Source of the DNA: Topomyia yanbarensis
Lineage: Eukaryota > Arthropoda > Insecta > Diptera > Culicidae
NCBI RefSeq assembly: GCF_030247195.1
Contig: NC_080671.1
Coordinates: 426,436,539-426,500,538 of the forward strand
Direction: 5' to 3'
DNA length: 64,000 nucleotides
In this document: positions 35,886-49,333 of the stretch, piece after piece
Numbering within the stretch: the first letter of the stretch is position 1
How the letters are laid out: each line of letters begins with the position of its first letter
Translations under genes and position numbers: made by a program
The notes under the pieces: generated by a model
Seen by the model: only the letters and a program-made list of their open reading frames with translations
Database searches by the model: none
Told to the model about the DNA's origin: nothing

Positions 35886-36640
35886 GATTTTAATCATTTT
35901 ATTCTTTTTATTTGTTTCTTCTTTTTATTTATTATAACAATTCTATTTATTTTGTTTTATTCATTTTATTGATTTTAATGATTTATTATTTATTTATGTT
36001 TCATCTATTTTATTCATTTCATTTGATTTTATTTTATTTTATTCATTTAGTTTATCTTTTTATTTTATTCACTTTATGCAATCCATTCATTTACCCATTT
36101 TATTCGTTTCGTTCACTTTATTATTTTTTATTTTATTTATTTTATTCGTTGAATGAATAATATATTATTGAATAAAATGAATGTTTTGATTTATTTTGTC
36201 ATTTCATTCATTTTTTAATTCAATTATTTTTATTTATTTTATTCATTTTGTTCTTTTTATTAATTTTATTTATTTGATTCATTCCATGAATTATACTAAT
36301 TTCATTATTTTTGCTAATTTTATTTTTTTTTCAGTTTACACATTTTATTCAGAGTCTTCGTTTCATCAATTTTATTGATTCTGTTCAGTTATTCCACCAT
36401 TTCATCTAATTTGTTAGTTTGAATAAATTTAATTGATTTAAGTAATTTTGTAACTTTTTGTGAAGTTTATTTTTCCACTCAACGAGTTGAACTAATTTGA
36501 TGTATTTATTCTGTAGATTTGATTTATATTAATCATTCTACTGGTAACTTTTCGTCAGCAATTTACTTTAATAATTTTTAAATTTCATTTGCTTTATTTT
36601 TTTTTAAATTTGTTCTATTTATTTGAGGTATTAATCGCGC
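35886..36640. repeat. Degenerate TTTTATTCA-like repeat (~9-10 bp)
   Basis: T-rich sequence built of ATTTTATTCATTTTATT words with irregular spacing of 9 to 10 bp, fading after about 36600. A shorter stretch of the same kind on the same strand lies at 51065-51400, on the other side of the big 9-bp array. Frames reading FILFIHF are by-products. Confidence 0.8.
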
Positions 36641-36718
36641 AGAATTCAGCTCTAGTTGGATGTCTACTTCACATGAGTTTTGCAAACTAATGAATGATCC
36701 AACAGTGATACCTATGTG

Positions 36719-37677
36719 CAGGGACGCCAAGTGTTTTTCCAAAAAATCTGTAATATTTTTTTAAAAAGTCTGGAATGGTCTGGATGACCTAAATTCTTTA
36801 GGAAAAGGTACATTCCTCACCGATGGGCTATACTTGTTAGAGCATGTTCAGGAGTGTTTCAGTTCTAGATTCATAATTTTGACAGTTCTATTATATAAAA
36901 CTGAAAATTTTAAAACTAGTACTTGCTGTCCTCAGCAACAGTTTTAGCGGATGTTCTATTCAGTTCAAAATTCATGTCTCGCCATTCCTTCAGCGTTACC
37001 GCATTCAAATTTATTTTCCCCAGTCTATCGAGTCTAAGTGTCTGTGCTGAAAACTTTGCATGTGTTTAAAACACAGTTCTAAACGTGTTTTAAAATCAGC
37101 AACAAATGGAACAGAGTCGTATAACAGTTTTAAATTTTAAAACAAAACTGTTCGAAATTATAAAACAAAATGCTCTCCTGGGGATGTAATGTTTCAGTTC
37201 TAGCTCTACTTTGAAACTCTTATGCAAAATAAAACGCTCCTGAACATGCCCTTACATTTTACTAATGAAGCATGTTTGTATGTTAGTAGATATATCGGCT
37301 TACTAAAAAATCGGTGATTGCACTGCTAATCTGGAAATGTCAAATGCTTGATTTTCAGCATAGAGCACATTGATTAAATTTGAATCTCAGAGTCTCCAGA
37401 ATCTTGGACTGCTGGAACTTCTAGCTGACATAATTCGGCAGAAAATTTGTTGACTTTCAACGAATAAACTGTGGTATTTTGTGTTTCCAGCTTTCACAAA
37501 AAGTGATTTAGGAATCAAGGAAGAGTTCTTGAAACTTATTTTGTTCTTTTTCAAATTATCTGGATAAATCTTGACAAATTCCCTGAAATCTGTATCAGAC
37601 AAACATAAATCTGTATGTCTGGACGAAGCTTGAAAATCTGAAAGAATCCAGATAAATCTGGAAGGTTGGCACCCTTG
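36719..37677. mobile_element. 959-bp hAT-type MITE with 8-bp target duplication
   Basis: CCTATGTG occurs directly before (36711-36718) and after (37678-37685) the element, an 8-bp duplication as made by hAT transposases. Termini are CAGGGACGCCAAG at the left and CAAGGGTGCCAACC read inward from the right; CAGGG-type ends are common in hAT elements. Words such as AATCTGGAATGGTCTGGA and GATAAATCTGGAAGG form subterminal repeats. No transposase. It contains another element at 36840-37251. Confidence 0.88.
36840..37251. mobile_element. 412-bp MITE nested in the hAT MITE, TTA duplication
   Basis: Ends are GAGCATGTTCAGGAGTGTTT at the left and GGGCATGTTCAGGAGCGTTT read inward from the right, flanked by TTA (36837-36839 and 37252-37254). 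Subterminal words such as TTTCAGTTCTAG occur near both ends. The TWA-type duplication suggests PIF/Harbinger, though that rests on three bases. It is younger than the hAT MITE that hosts it. Confidence 0.82.
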
Positions 37678-37927
37678 CCTATGTGTAAGAAATGTCTCAT
37701 CTCACTGTTAGATGGATTGTCATTTTTTATATCAGAAAAACTGCAAAAAAGGTTTGATTTTCAGCGTAGGATAGAAACCCTGTATTTGAGTTTAATATCA
37801 AAAAAAAAAAACAATCCAGTTTTTTTTCAAGGAACAAGCGTATCCCTATTCGAAAACTAAAATTATTTCATTTAAAAAATGTAAACTTGCATATTTAGAG
37901 TGCTACTTCAAAAATTGTAGCGTTTAA

Positions 37928-37994
37928 GAGGTCTTCTTATATAATTGTGGCAAAAAGTACCTAATGTTTAATAATTTTTTTGAAGCAGTCACAT
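37928..37994. repeat. Outer left inverted arm of the TTAA element
   Basis: Mirrors about 50133-50198 with a few mismatches and a 1-bp indel. Sequence after GAAGCAGTCACATGAC changes directly into the 9-bp array, whereas the right arm continues with the GCGCGCTATTCTGCAAAATG word. Confidence 0.85.
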
Positions 37995-40900
37995 GACTAA
38001 ATTTTGTAAATTTTGTAAATTTTGTAAATTTTGTAAATTTTGAAAATTTTGTAAATTTTGTAAATTTTGTAAATTTTGTAAATTTTGTAAATTTTGTAAA
38101 TTTTGTAAATTTTGTAAATTTTGTAAATTTTGTAAATTTTGTAAATTTTGTAAATTTTGTAAATTTTGTAAATTTTGTAAATTTTGTAAATTTTGTAAAT
38201 TTTGTAAATTTTGTAAATTTTGTAAATTTTGTAAATTTTTTAAATTTTTTAAATTTTTTAAATTTTTTAAATTTTTTAAATTTTGTAAATTTTGTAAATT
38301 TTGTAAATTTTGTAAATTTTGTAAATTTTGTAAATTTTGTAAATTTTGTAAATTTTGTAAATTTTGTAAATTTTGTAAATTTTGTAAATTTTGTAAATTT
38401 TGTAAATTTTGTAAATTTTGTAAATTTTGTAAATTTTGTAAATTTTGTAAATTTTGTAAATTTTGTAAATTTTGTAAATTTTGTAAATTTTGTAAATTTT
38501 GTAAATTTTGTAAATTTTGTAAATTTTGTAAATTTTGTAAATTTTGTAAATTTTGTAAATTTTGTAAATTTTGTAAATTTTGTAAATTTTGTAAATTTTG
38601 TAAATTTTGTAAATTTTGTAAATTTTGTAAATTTTGTAAATTTTGTAAATTTTGTAAATTTTGTAAATTTTGTAAATTTTGTAAATTTTGTAAATTTTGT
38701 AAATTTTGTAAATTTTGTAAATTTTGTAAATTTTGTAAATTTTGTAAATTTTGTAAATTTTGTAAATTTTGTAAATTTTGTAAATTTTGTAAATTTTGTA
38801 AATTTTGTAAATTTTGTAAATTTTGTAAATTTTGTAAATTTTGTAAATTTTGTAAATTTTGTAAATTTTGTAAATTTTGTAAATTTTGTAAATTTTGTAA
38901 ATTTTGTAAATTTTGTAAATTTTGTAAATTTTGTAAATTTTGTAAATTTTGTAAATTTTGTAAATTTTGTAAATTTTGTAAATTTTGTAAATTTTGTAAA
39001 TTTTGTAAATTTTGTAAATTTTGTAAATTTTGTAAATTTTGTAAATTTTGTAAATTTTGTAAATTTTGTAAATTTTGTAAATTTTGTAAATTTTGTAAAT
39101 TTTGTAAATTTTGTAAATTTTGTAAATTTTGTAAATTTTGTAAATTTTGTAAATTTTGTAAATTTTGTAAATTTTGTAAATTTTGTAAATTTTGTAAATT
39201 TTGTAAATTTTGTAAATTTTGTAAATTTTGTAAATTTTGTAAATTTTGTAAATTTTGTAAATTTTGTAAATTTTGTAAATTTTGTAAATTTTGTAAATTT
39301 TGTAAATTTTGTAAATTTTGTAAATTTTGTAAATTTTGTAAATTTTGTAAATTTTGTAAATTTTGTAAATTTTGTAAATTTTGTAAATTTTGTAAATTTT
39401 GTAAATTTTGTAAATTTTGTAAATTTTGTAAATTTTGTAAATTTTGTAAATTTTGTAAATTTTGTAAATTTTGTAAATTTTGTAAATTTTGTAAATTTTG
39501 TAAATTTTGTAAATTTTGTAAATTTTGTAAATTTTGTAAATTTTGTAAATTTTGTAAATTTTGTAAATTTTGTAAATTTTGTAAATTTTGTAAATTTTGT
39601 AAATTTTGTAAATTTTGTAAATTTTGTAAATTTTGTAAATTTTGTAAATTTTGTAAATTTTGTAAATTTTGTAAATTTTTTAAATTTTTTAAATTTTTTA
39701 AATTTTTTAAATTTTTTAAATTTTGTAAATTTTGTAAATTTTGTAAATTTTGTAAATTTTGTAAATTTTGTAAATTTTGTAAATTTTGTAAATTTTGTAA
39801 ATTTTGTAAATTTTGTAAATTTTGTAAATTTTGTAAATTTTGTAAATTTTGTAAATTTTGTAAATTTTGTAAATTTTGTAAATTTTGTAAATTTTGTAAA
39901 TTTTGTAAATTTTGTAAATTTTGTAAATTTTGTAAATTTTGTAAATTTTGTAAATTTTGTAAATTTTGTAAATTTTGTAAATTTTGTAAATTTTGTAAAT
40001 TTTGTAAATTTTGTAAATTTTGTAAATTTTGTAAATTTTGTAAATTTTGTAAATTTTGTAAATTTTGTAAATTTTGTAAATTTTGTAAATTTTGTAAATT
40101 TTGTAAATTTTGTAAATTTTGTAAATTTTGTAAATTTTGTAAATTTTGTAAATTTTGTAAATTTTGTAAATTTTGTAAATTTTGTAAATTTTGTAAATTT
40201 TGTAAATTTTGTAAATTTTGTAAATTTTGTAAATTTTGTAAATTTTGTAAATTTTGTAAATTTTGTAAATTTTGTAAATTTTGTAAATTTTGTAAATTTT
40301 GTAAATTTTGTAAATTTTGTAAATTTTGTAAATTTTGTAAATTTTGTAAATTTTGTAAATTTTGTAAATTTTGTAAATTTTGTAAATTTTGTAAATTTTG
40401 TAAATTTTGTAAATTTTGTAAATTTTGTAAATTTTGTAAATTTTGTAAATTTTGTAAATTTTGTAAATTTTGTAAATTTTGTAAATTTTGTAAATTTTGT
40501 AAATTTTGTAAATTTTGTAAATTTTGTAAATTTTGTAAATTTTGTAAATTTTGTAAATTTTGTAAATTTTGTAAATTTTGTAAATTTTGTAAATTTTGTA
40601 AATTTTGTAAATTTTGTAAATTTTGTAAATTTTGTAAATTTTGTAAATTTTGTAAATTTTGTAAATTTTGTAAATTTTGTAAATTTTGTAAATTTTGTAA
40701 ATTTTGTAAATTTTGTAAATTTTGTAAATTTTGTAAATTTTGTAAATTTTGTAAATTTTGTAAATTTTGTAAATTTTGTAAATTTTGTAAATTTTGTAAA
40801 TTTTGTAAATTTTGTAAATTTTGTAAATTTTGTAAATTTTGTAAATTTTGTAAATTTTGTAAATTTTGTAAATTTTGTAAATTTTGTAAATTTTGTAAAT

Positions 40901-43900
40901 TTTGTAAATTTTGTAAATTTTGTAAATTTTGTAAATTTTGTAAATTTTGTAAATTTTGTAAATTTTGTAAATTTTGTAAATTTTGTAAATTTTGTAAATT
41001 TTGTAAATTTTGTAAATTTTGTAAATTTTGTAAATTTTGTAAATTTTGTAAATTTTGTAAATTTTGTAAATTTTGTAAATTTTGTAAATTTTGTAAATTT
41101 TGTAAATTTTGTAAATTTTGTAAATTTTGTAAATTTTGTAAATTTTGTAAATTTTGTAAATTTTGTAAATTTTGTAAATTTTGTAAATTTTGTAAATTTT
41201 GTAAATTTTGTAAATTTTGTAAATTTTGTAAATTTTGTAAATTTTGTAAATTTTGTAAATTTTGTAAATTTTGTAAATTTTGTAAATTTTGTAAATTTTG
41301 TAAATTTTGTAAATTTTGTAAATTTTGTAAATTTTGTAAATTTTGTAAATTTTGTAAATTTTGTAAATTTTGTAAATTTTGTAAATTTTGTAAATTTTGT
41401 AAATTTTGTAAATTTTGTAAATTTTGTAAATTTTGTAAATTTTGTAAATTTTGTAAATTTTGTAAATTTTGTAAATTTTGTAAATTTTGTAAATTTTGTA
41501 AATTTTGTAAATTTTGTAAATTTTGTAAATTTTGTAAATTTTGTAAATTTTGTAAATTTTGTAAATTTTGTAAATTTTGTAAATTTTGTAAATTTTGTAA
41601 ATTTTGTAAATTTTGTAAATTTTGTAAATTTTGTAAATTTTGTAAATTTTGTAAATTTTGTAAATTTTGTAAATTTTGTAAATTTTGTAAATTTTGTAAA
41701 TTTTGTAAATTTTGTAAATTTTGTAAATTTTGTAAATTTTGTAAATTTTGTAAATTTTGTAAATTTTGTAAATTTTGTAAATTTTGTAAATTTTGTAAAT
41801 TTTGTAAATTTTGTAAATTTTGTAAATTTTGTAAATTTTGTAAATTTTGTAAATTTTGTAAATTTTGTAAATTTTGTAAATTTTGTAAATTTTGTAAATT
41901 TTGTAAATTTTGTAAATTTTGTAAATTTTGTAAATTTTGTAAATTTTGTAAATTTTGTAAATTTTGTAAATTTTGTAAATTTTGTAAATTTTGTAAATTT
42001 TGTAAATTTTGTAAATTTTGTAAATTTTGTAAATTTTGTAAATTTTGTAAATTTTGTAAATTTTGTAAATTTTGTAAATTTTGTAAATTTTGTAAATTTT
42101 GTAAATTTTGTAAATTTTGTAAATTTTGTAAATTTTGTAAATTTTGTAAATTTTGTAAATTTTGTAAATTTTGTAAATTTTGTAAATTTTGTAAATTTTG
42201 TAAATTTTGTAAATTTTGTAAATTTTGTAAATTTTGTAAATTTTGTAAATTTTGTAAATTTTGTAAATTTTGTAAATTTTGTAAATTTTGTAAATTTTGT
42301 AAATTTTGTAAATTTTGTAAATTTTGTAAATTTTGTAAATTTTGTAAATTTTGTAAATTTTGTAAATTTTGTAAATTTTGTAAATTTTGTAAATTTTGTA
42401 AATTTTGTAAATTTTGTAAATTTTGTAAATTTTGTAAATTTTGTAAATTTTGTAAATTTTGTAAATTTTGTAAATTTTGTAAATTTTGTAAATTTTGTAA
42501 ATTTTGTAAATTTTGTAAATTTTGTAAATTTTGTAAATTTTGTAAATTTTGTAAATTTTGTAAATTTTGTAAATTTTGTAAATTTTGTAAATTTTGTAAA
42601 TTTTGTAAATTTTGTAAATTTTGTAAATTTTGTAAATTTTGTAAATTTTGTAAATTTTGTAAATTTTGTAAATTTTGTAAATTTTGTAAATTTTGTAAAT
42701 TTTGTAAATTTTGTAAATTTTGTAAATTTTGTAAATTTTGTAAATTTTGTAAATTTTGTAAATTTTGTAAATTTTGTAAATTTTGTAAATTTTGTAAATT
42801 TTGTAAATTTTGTAAATTTTGTAAATTTTGTAAATTTTGTAAATTTTGTAAATTTTGTAAATTTTGTAAATTTTGTAAATTTTGTAAATTTTGTAAATTT
42901 TGTAAATTTTGTAAATTTTGTAAATTTTGTAAATTTTGTAAATTTTGTAAATTTTGTAAATTTTGTAAATTTTGTAAATTTTGTAAATTTTGTAAATTTT
43001 GTAAATTTTGTAAATTTTGTAAATTTTGTAAATTTTGTAAATTTTGTAAATTTTGTAAATTTTGTAAATTTTGTAAATTTTGTAAATTTTGTAAATTTTG
43101 TAAATTTTGTAAATTTTGTAAATTTTGTAAATTTTGTAAATTTTGTAAATTTTGTAAATTTTGTAAATTTTGTAAATTTTGTAAATTTTGTAAATTTTGT
43201 AAATTTTGTAAATTTTGTAAATTTTGTAAATTTTGTAAATTTTGTAAATTTTGTAAATTTTGTAAATTTTGTAAATTTTGTAAATTTTGTAAATTTTGTA
43301 AATTTTGTAAATTTTGTAAATTTTGTAAATTTTGTAAATTTTGTAAATTTTGTAAATTTTGTAAATTTTGTAAATTTTGTAAATTTTGTAAATTTTGTAA
43401 ATTTTGTAAATTTTGTAAATTTTGTAAATTTTGTAAATTTTGTAAATTTTGTAAATTTTGTAAATTTTGTAAATTTTGTAAATTTTGTAAATTTTGTAAA
43501 TTTTGTAAATTTTGTAAATTTTGTAAATTTTGTAAATTTTGTAAATTTTGTAAATTTTGTAAATTTTGTAAATTTTGTAAATTTTGTAAATTTTGTAAAT
43601 TTTGTAAATTTTGTAAATTTTGTAAATTTTGTAAATTTTGTAAATTTTGTAAATTTTGTAAATTTTGTAAATTTTGTAAATTTTGTAAATTTTGTAAATT
43701 TTGTAAATTTTGTAAATTTTGTAAATTTTGTAAATTTTGTAAATTTTGTAAATTTTGTAAATTTTGTAAATTTTGTAAATTTTGTAAATTTTGTAAATTT
43801 TGTAAATTTTGTAAATTTTGTAAATTTTGTAAATTTTGTAAATTTTGTAAATTTTGTAAATTTTGTAAATTTTGTAAATTTTGTAAATTTTGTAAATTTT

Positions 43901-46900
43901 GTAAATTTTGTAAATTTTGTAAATTTTGTAAATTTTGTAAATTTTGTAAATTTTGTAAATTTTGTAAATTTTGTAAATTTTGTAAATTTTGTAAATTTTG
44001 TAAATTTTGTAAATTTTGTAAATTTTGTAAATTTTGTAAATTTTGTAAATTTTGTAAATTTTGTAAATTTTGTAAATTTTGTAAATTTTGTAAATTTTGT
44101 AAATTTTGTAAATTTTGTAAATTTTGTAAATTTTGTAAATTTTGTAAATTTTGTAAATTTTGTAAATTTTGTAAATTTTGTAAATTTTGTAAATTTTGTA
44201 AATTTTGTAAATTTTGTAAATTTTGTAAATTTTGTAAATTTTGTAAATTTTGTAAATTTTGTAAATTTTGTAAATTTTGTAAATTTTGTAAATTTTGTAA
44301 ATTTTGTAAATTTTGTAAATTTTGTAAATTTTGTAAATTTTGTAAATTTTGTAAATTTTGTAAATTTTGTAAATTTTGTAAATTTTGTAAATTTTGTAAA
44401 TTTTGTAAATTTTGTAAATTTTGTAAATTTTGTAAATTTTGTAAATTTTGTAAATTTTGTAAATTTTGTAAATTTTGTAAATTTTGTAAATTTTGTAAAT
44501 TTTGTAAATTTTGTAAATTTTGTAAATTTTGTAAATTTTGTAAATTTTGTAAATTTTGTAAATTTTGTAAATTTTGTAAATTTTGTAAATTTTGTAAATT
44601 TTGTAAATTTTGTAAATTTTGTAAATTTTGTAAATTTTGTAAATTTTGTAAATTTTGTAAATTTTGTAAATTTTGTAAATTTTGTAAATTTTGTAAATTT
44701 TGTAAATTTTGTAAATTTTGTAAATTTTGTAAATTTTGTAAATTTTGTAAATTTTGTAAATTTTGTAAATTTTGTAAATTTTGTAAATTTTGTAAATTTT
44801 GTAAATTTTGTAAATTTTGTAAATTTTGTAAATTTTGTAAATTTTGTAAATTTTGTAAATTTTGTAAATTTTGTAAATTTTGTAAATTTTGTAAATTTTG
44901 TAAATTTTGTAAATTTTGTAAATTTTGTAAATTTTGTAAATTTTGTAAATTTTGTAAATTTTGTAAATTTTGTAAATTTTGTAAATTTTGTAAATTTTGT
45001 AAATTTTGTAAATTTTGTAAATTTTGTAAATTTTGTAAATTTTGTAAATTTTGTAAATTTTGTAAATTTTGTAAATTTTGTAAATTTTGTAAATTTTGTA
45101 AATTTTGTAAATTTTGTAAATTTTGTAAATTTTGTAAATTTTGTAAATTTTGTAAATTTTGTAAATTTTGTAAATTTTGTAAATTTTGTAAATTTTGTAA
45201 ATTTTGTAAATTTTGTAAATTTTGTAAATTTTGTAAATTTTGTAAATTTTGTAAATTTTGTAAATTTTGTAAATTTTGTAAATTTTGTAAATTTTGTAAA
45301 TTTTGTAAATTTTGTAAATTTTGTAAATTTTGTAAATTTTGTAAATTTTGTAAATTTTGTAAATTTTGTAAATTTTGTAAATTTTGTAAATTTTGTAAAT
45401 TTTGTAAATTTTGTAAATTTTGTAAATTTTGTAAATTTTGTAAATTTTGTAAATTTTGTAAATTTTGTAAATTTTGTAAATTTTGTAAATTTTGTAAATT
45501 TTGTAAATTTTGTAAATTTTGTAAATTTTGTAAATTTTGTAAATTTTGTAAATTTTGTAAATTTTGTAAATTTTGTAAATTTTGTAAATTTTGTAAATTT
45601 TGTAAATTTTGTAAATTTTGTAAATTTTGTAAATTTTGTAAATTTTGTAAATTTTGTAAATTTTGTAAATTTTGTAAATTTTGTAAATTTTGTAAATTTT
45701 GTAAATTTTGTAAATTTTGTAAATTTTGTAAATTTTGTAAATTTTGTAAATTTTGTAAATTTTGTAAATTTTGTAAATTTTGTAAATTTTGTAAATTTTG
45801 TAAATTTTGTAAATTTTGTAAATTTTGTAAATTTTGTAAATTTTGTAAATTTTGTAAATTTTGTAAATTTTGTAAATTTTGTAAATTTTGTAAATTTTGT
45901 AAATTTTGTAAATTTTGTAAATTTTGTAAATTTTGTAAATTTTGTAAATTTTGTAAATTTTGTAAATTTTGTAAATTTTGTAAATTTTGTAAATTTTGTA
46001 AATTTTGTAAATTTTGTAAATTTTGTAAATTTTGTAAATTTTGTAAATTTTGTAAATTTTGTAAATTTTGTAAATTTTGTAAATTTTGTAAATTTTGTAA
46101 ATTTTGTAAATTTTGTAAATTTTGTAAATTTTGTAAATTTTGTAAATTTTGTAAATTTTGTAAATTTTGTAAATTTTGTAAATTTTGTAAATTTTGTAAA
46201 TTTTGTAAATTTTGTAAATTTTGTAAATTTTGTAAATTTTGTAAATTTTGTAAATTTTGTAAATTTTGTAAATTTTGTAAATTTTGTAAATTTTGTAAAT
46301 TTTGTAAATTTTGTAAATTTTGTAAATTTTGTAAATTTTGTAAATTTTGTAAATTTTGTAAATTTTGTAAATTTTGTAAATTTTGTAAATTTTGTAAATT
46401 TTGTAAATTTTGTAAATTTTGTAAATTTTGTAAATTTTGTAAATTTTGTAAATTTTGTAAATTTTGTAAATTTTGTAAATTTTGTAAATTTTGTAAATTT
46501 TGTAAATTTTGTAAATTTTGTAAATTTTGTAAATTTTGTAAATTTTGTAAATTTTGTAAATTTTGTAAATTTTGTAAATTTTGTAAATTTTGTAAATTTT
46601 GTAAATTTTGTAAATTTTGTAAATTTTGTAAATTTTGTAAATTTTGTAAATTTTGTAAATTTTGTAAATTTTGTAAATTTTGTAAATTTTGTAAATTTTG
46701 TAAATTTTGTAAATTTTGTAAATTTTGTAAATTTTGTAAATTTTGTAAATTTTGTAAATTTTGTAAATTTTGTAAATTTTGTAAATTTTGTAAATTTTGT
46801 AAATTTTGTAAATTTTGTAAATTTTGTAAATTTTGTAAATTTTGTAAATTTTGTAAATTTTGTAAATTTTGTAAATTTTGTAAATTTTGTAAATTTTGTA

Positions 46901-49333
46901 AATTTTGTAAATTTTGTAAATTTTGTAAATTTTGTAAATTTTGTAAATTTTGTAAATTTTGTAAATTTTGTAAATTTTGTAAATTTTGTAAATTTTGTAA
47001 ATTTTGTAAATTTTGTAAATTTTGTAAATTTTGTAAATTTTGTAAATTTTGTAAATTTTGTAAATTTTGTAAATTTTGTAAATTTTGTAAATTTTGTAAA
47101 TTTTGTAAATTTTGTAAATTTTGTAAATTTTGTAAATTTTGTAAATTTTGTAAATTTTGTAAATTTTGTAAATTTTGTAAATTTTGTAAATTTTGTAAAT
47201 TTTGTAAATTTTGTAAATTTTGTAAATTTTGTAAATTTTGTAAATTTTGTAAATTTTGTAAATTTTGTAAATTTTGTAAATTTTGTAAATTTTGTAAATT
47301 TTGTAAATTTTGTAAATTTTGTAAATTTTGTAAATTTTGTAAATTTTGTAAATTTTGTAAATTTTGTAAATTTTGTAAATTTTGTAAATTTTGTAAATTT
47401 TGTAAATTTTGTAAATTTTGTAAATTTTGTAAATTTTGTAAATTTTGTAAATTTTGTAAATTTTGTAAATTTTGTAAATTTTGTAAATTTTGTAAATTTT
47501 GTAAATTTTGTAAATTTTGTAAATTTTGTAAATTTTGTAAATTTTGTAAATTTTGTAAATTTTGTAAATTTTGTAAATTTTGTAAATTTTGTAAATTTTG
47601 TAAATTTTGTAAATTTTGTAAATTTTGTAAATTTTGTAAATTTTGTAAATTTTGTAAATTTTGTAAATTTTGTAAATTTTGTAAATTTTGTAAATTTTGT
47701 AAATTTTGTAAATTTTGTAAATTTTGTAAATTTTGTAAATTTTGTAAATTTTGTAAATTTTGTAAATTTTGTAAATTTTGTAAATTTTGTAAATTTTGTA
47801 AATTTTGTAAATTTTGTAAATTTTGTAAATTTTGTAAATTTTGTAAATTTTGTAAATTTTGTAAATTTTGTAATACAATTTTGTAAATTTTGTAAATTTT
47901 GTAAATTTTGTAAATTTTGTAAATTTTGTAAATTTTGTAAATTTTGTAAATTTTGTAAATTTTGTAAATTTTGTAAATTTTGTAAATTTTGTAAATTTTG
48001 TAAATTTTGTAAATTTTGTAAATTTTGTAAATTTTGTAAATTTTGTAAATTTTGTAAATTTTGTAAATTTTGTAAATTTTGTAAATTTTGTAAATTTTGT
48101 AAATTTTGTAAATTTTGTAAATTTTGTAAATTTTGTAAATTTTGTAAATTTTGCAAATTTTGTAAATTTTGTAAATTTTGTAAATTTTGTAAATTTTGTA
48201 AATTTTGTAAATTTTGTAAATTTTGTAAATTTTGTAAATTTTGCAAATTTTGTAAATTTTGTAAATTTTGTAAATTTTGTAAATTTTGTAAATTTTGTAA
48301 ATTTTGTAAATTTTGTAAATTTTGTAAATTTTGTAAATTTTGTAAATTTTGTAAATTTTGTAAATTTTGTAAATTTTGTAAATTTTGTAAATTTTGTAAA
48401 TTTTGTAAATTTTGTAAATTTTGTAAATTTTGTAAATTTTGTAAATTTTGTAAATTTTGTAAATTTTGTAAATTTTGTAAATTTTGTAAATTTTGTAAAT
48501 TTTGTAAATTTTGTAAATTTTGTAAATTTTGTAAATTTTGTAAATTTTGTAAATTTTGTAAATTTTGTAAATTTTGTAAATTTTGTAAATTTTGTAAATT
48601 TTGTAAATTTTGTAAATTTTGTAAATTTTGTAAATTTTGTAAATTTTGTAAATTTTGTAAATTTTGTAAATTTTGTAAATTTTGTAAATTTTGTAAATTT
48701 TGTAAATTTTGTAAATTTTGTAAATTTTGTAAATTTTGTAAATTTTGTAAATTTTGTAAATTTTGTAAATTTTGTAAATTTTGTAAATTTTGTAAATTTT
48801 GTAAATTTTGTAAATTTTGTAAATTTTGTAAATTTTGTAAATTTTGTAAATTTTGTAAATTTTGTAAATTTTGTAAATTTTGTAAATTTTGTAAATTTTG
48901 TAAATTTTGTAAATTTTGTAAATTTTGTAAATTTTGTAAATTTTGTAAATTTTGTAAATTTTGTAAATTTTGTAAATTTTGTAAATTTTGTAAATTTTGT
49001 AAATTTTGTAAATTTTGTAAATTTTGTAAATTTTGTAAATTTTGTAAATTTTGTAAATTTTGTAAATTTTGTAAATTTTGTAAATTTTGTAAATTTTGTA
49101 AATTTTGTAAATTTTGTAAATTTTGTAAATTTTGTAAATTTTGTAAATTTTGTAAATTTTGTAAATTTTGTAAATTTTGTAAATTTTGTAAATTTTGTAA
49201 ATTTTGTAAATTTTGTAAATTTTGTAAATTTTGTAAATTTTGTAAATTTTGTAAATTTTGTAAATTTTGTAAATTTTGTAAATTTTGTAAATTTTGTAAA
49301 TTTTGTAAATTTTGTAAATTTTGTAAATTTTGT
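37995..49333. repeat. 9-bp satellite (TTTTGTAAA)n, about 1,260 copies
   Basis: The largest array in the window, 11.3 kb. Variants seen: one unit with GAAAA at about 38041, five TTTTTTAAA units at about 38237-38281 and an identical set 1,440 bp later at 39677-39721, a TACAA interruption at about 47873 that shifts the register, and two TGCAAAT units near 48153 and 48243 (90 bp apart). Between 39722 and 47870 I see no variant at all. As 9 is a multiple of 3, each frame gives an endless tripeptide (TKF, NLQ or YKI on the minus strand); the 2,720- and 3,811-codon frames are not genes. Confidence 0.96.
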
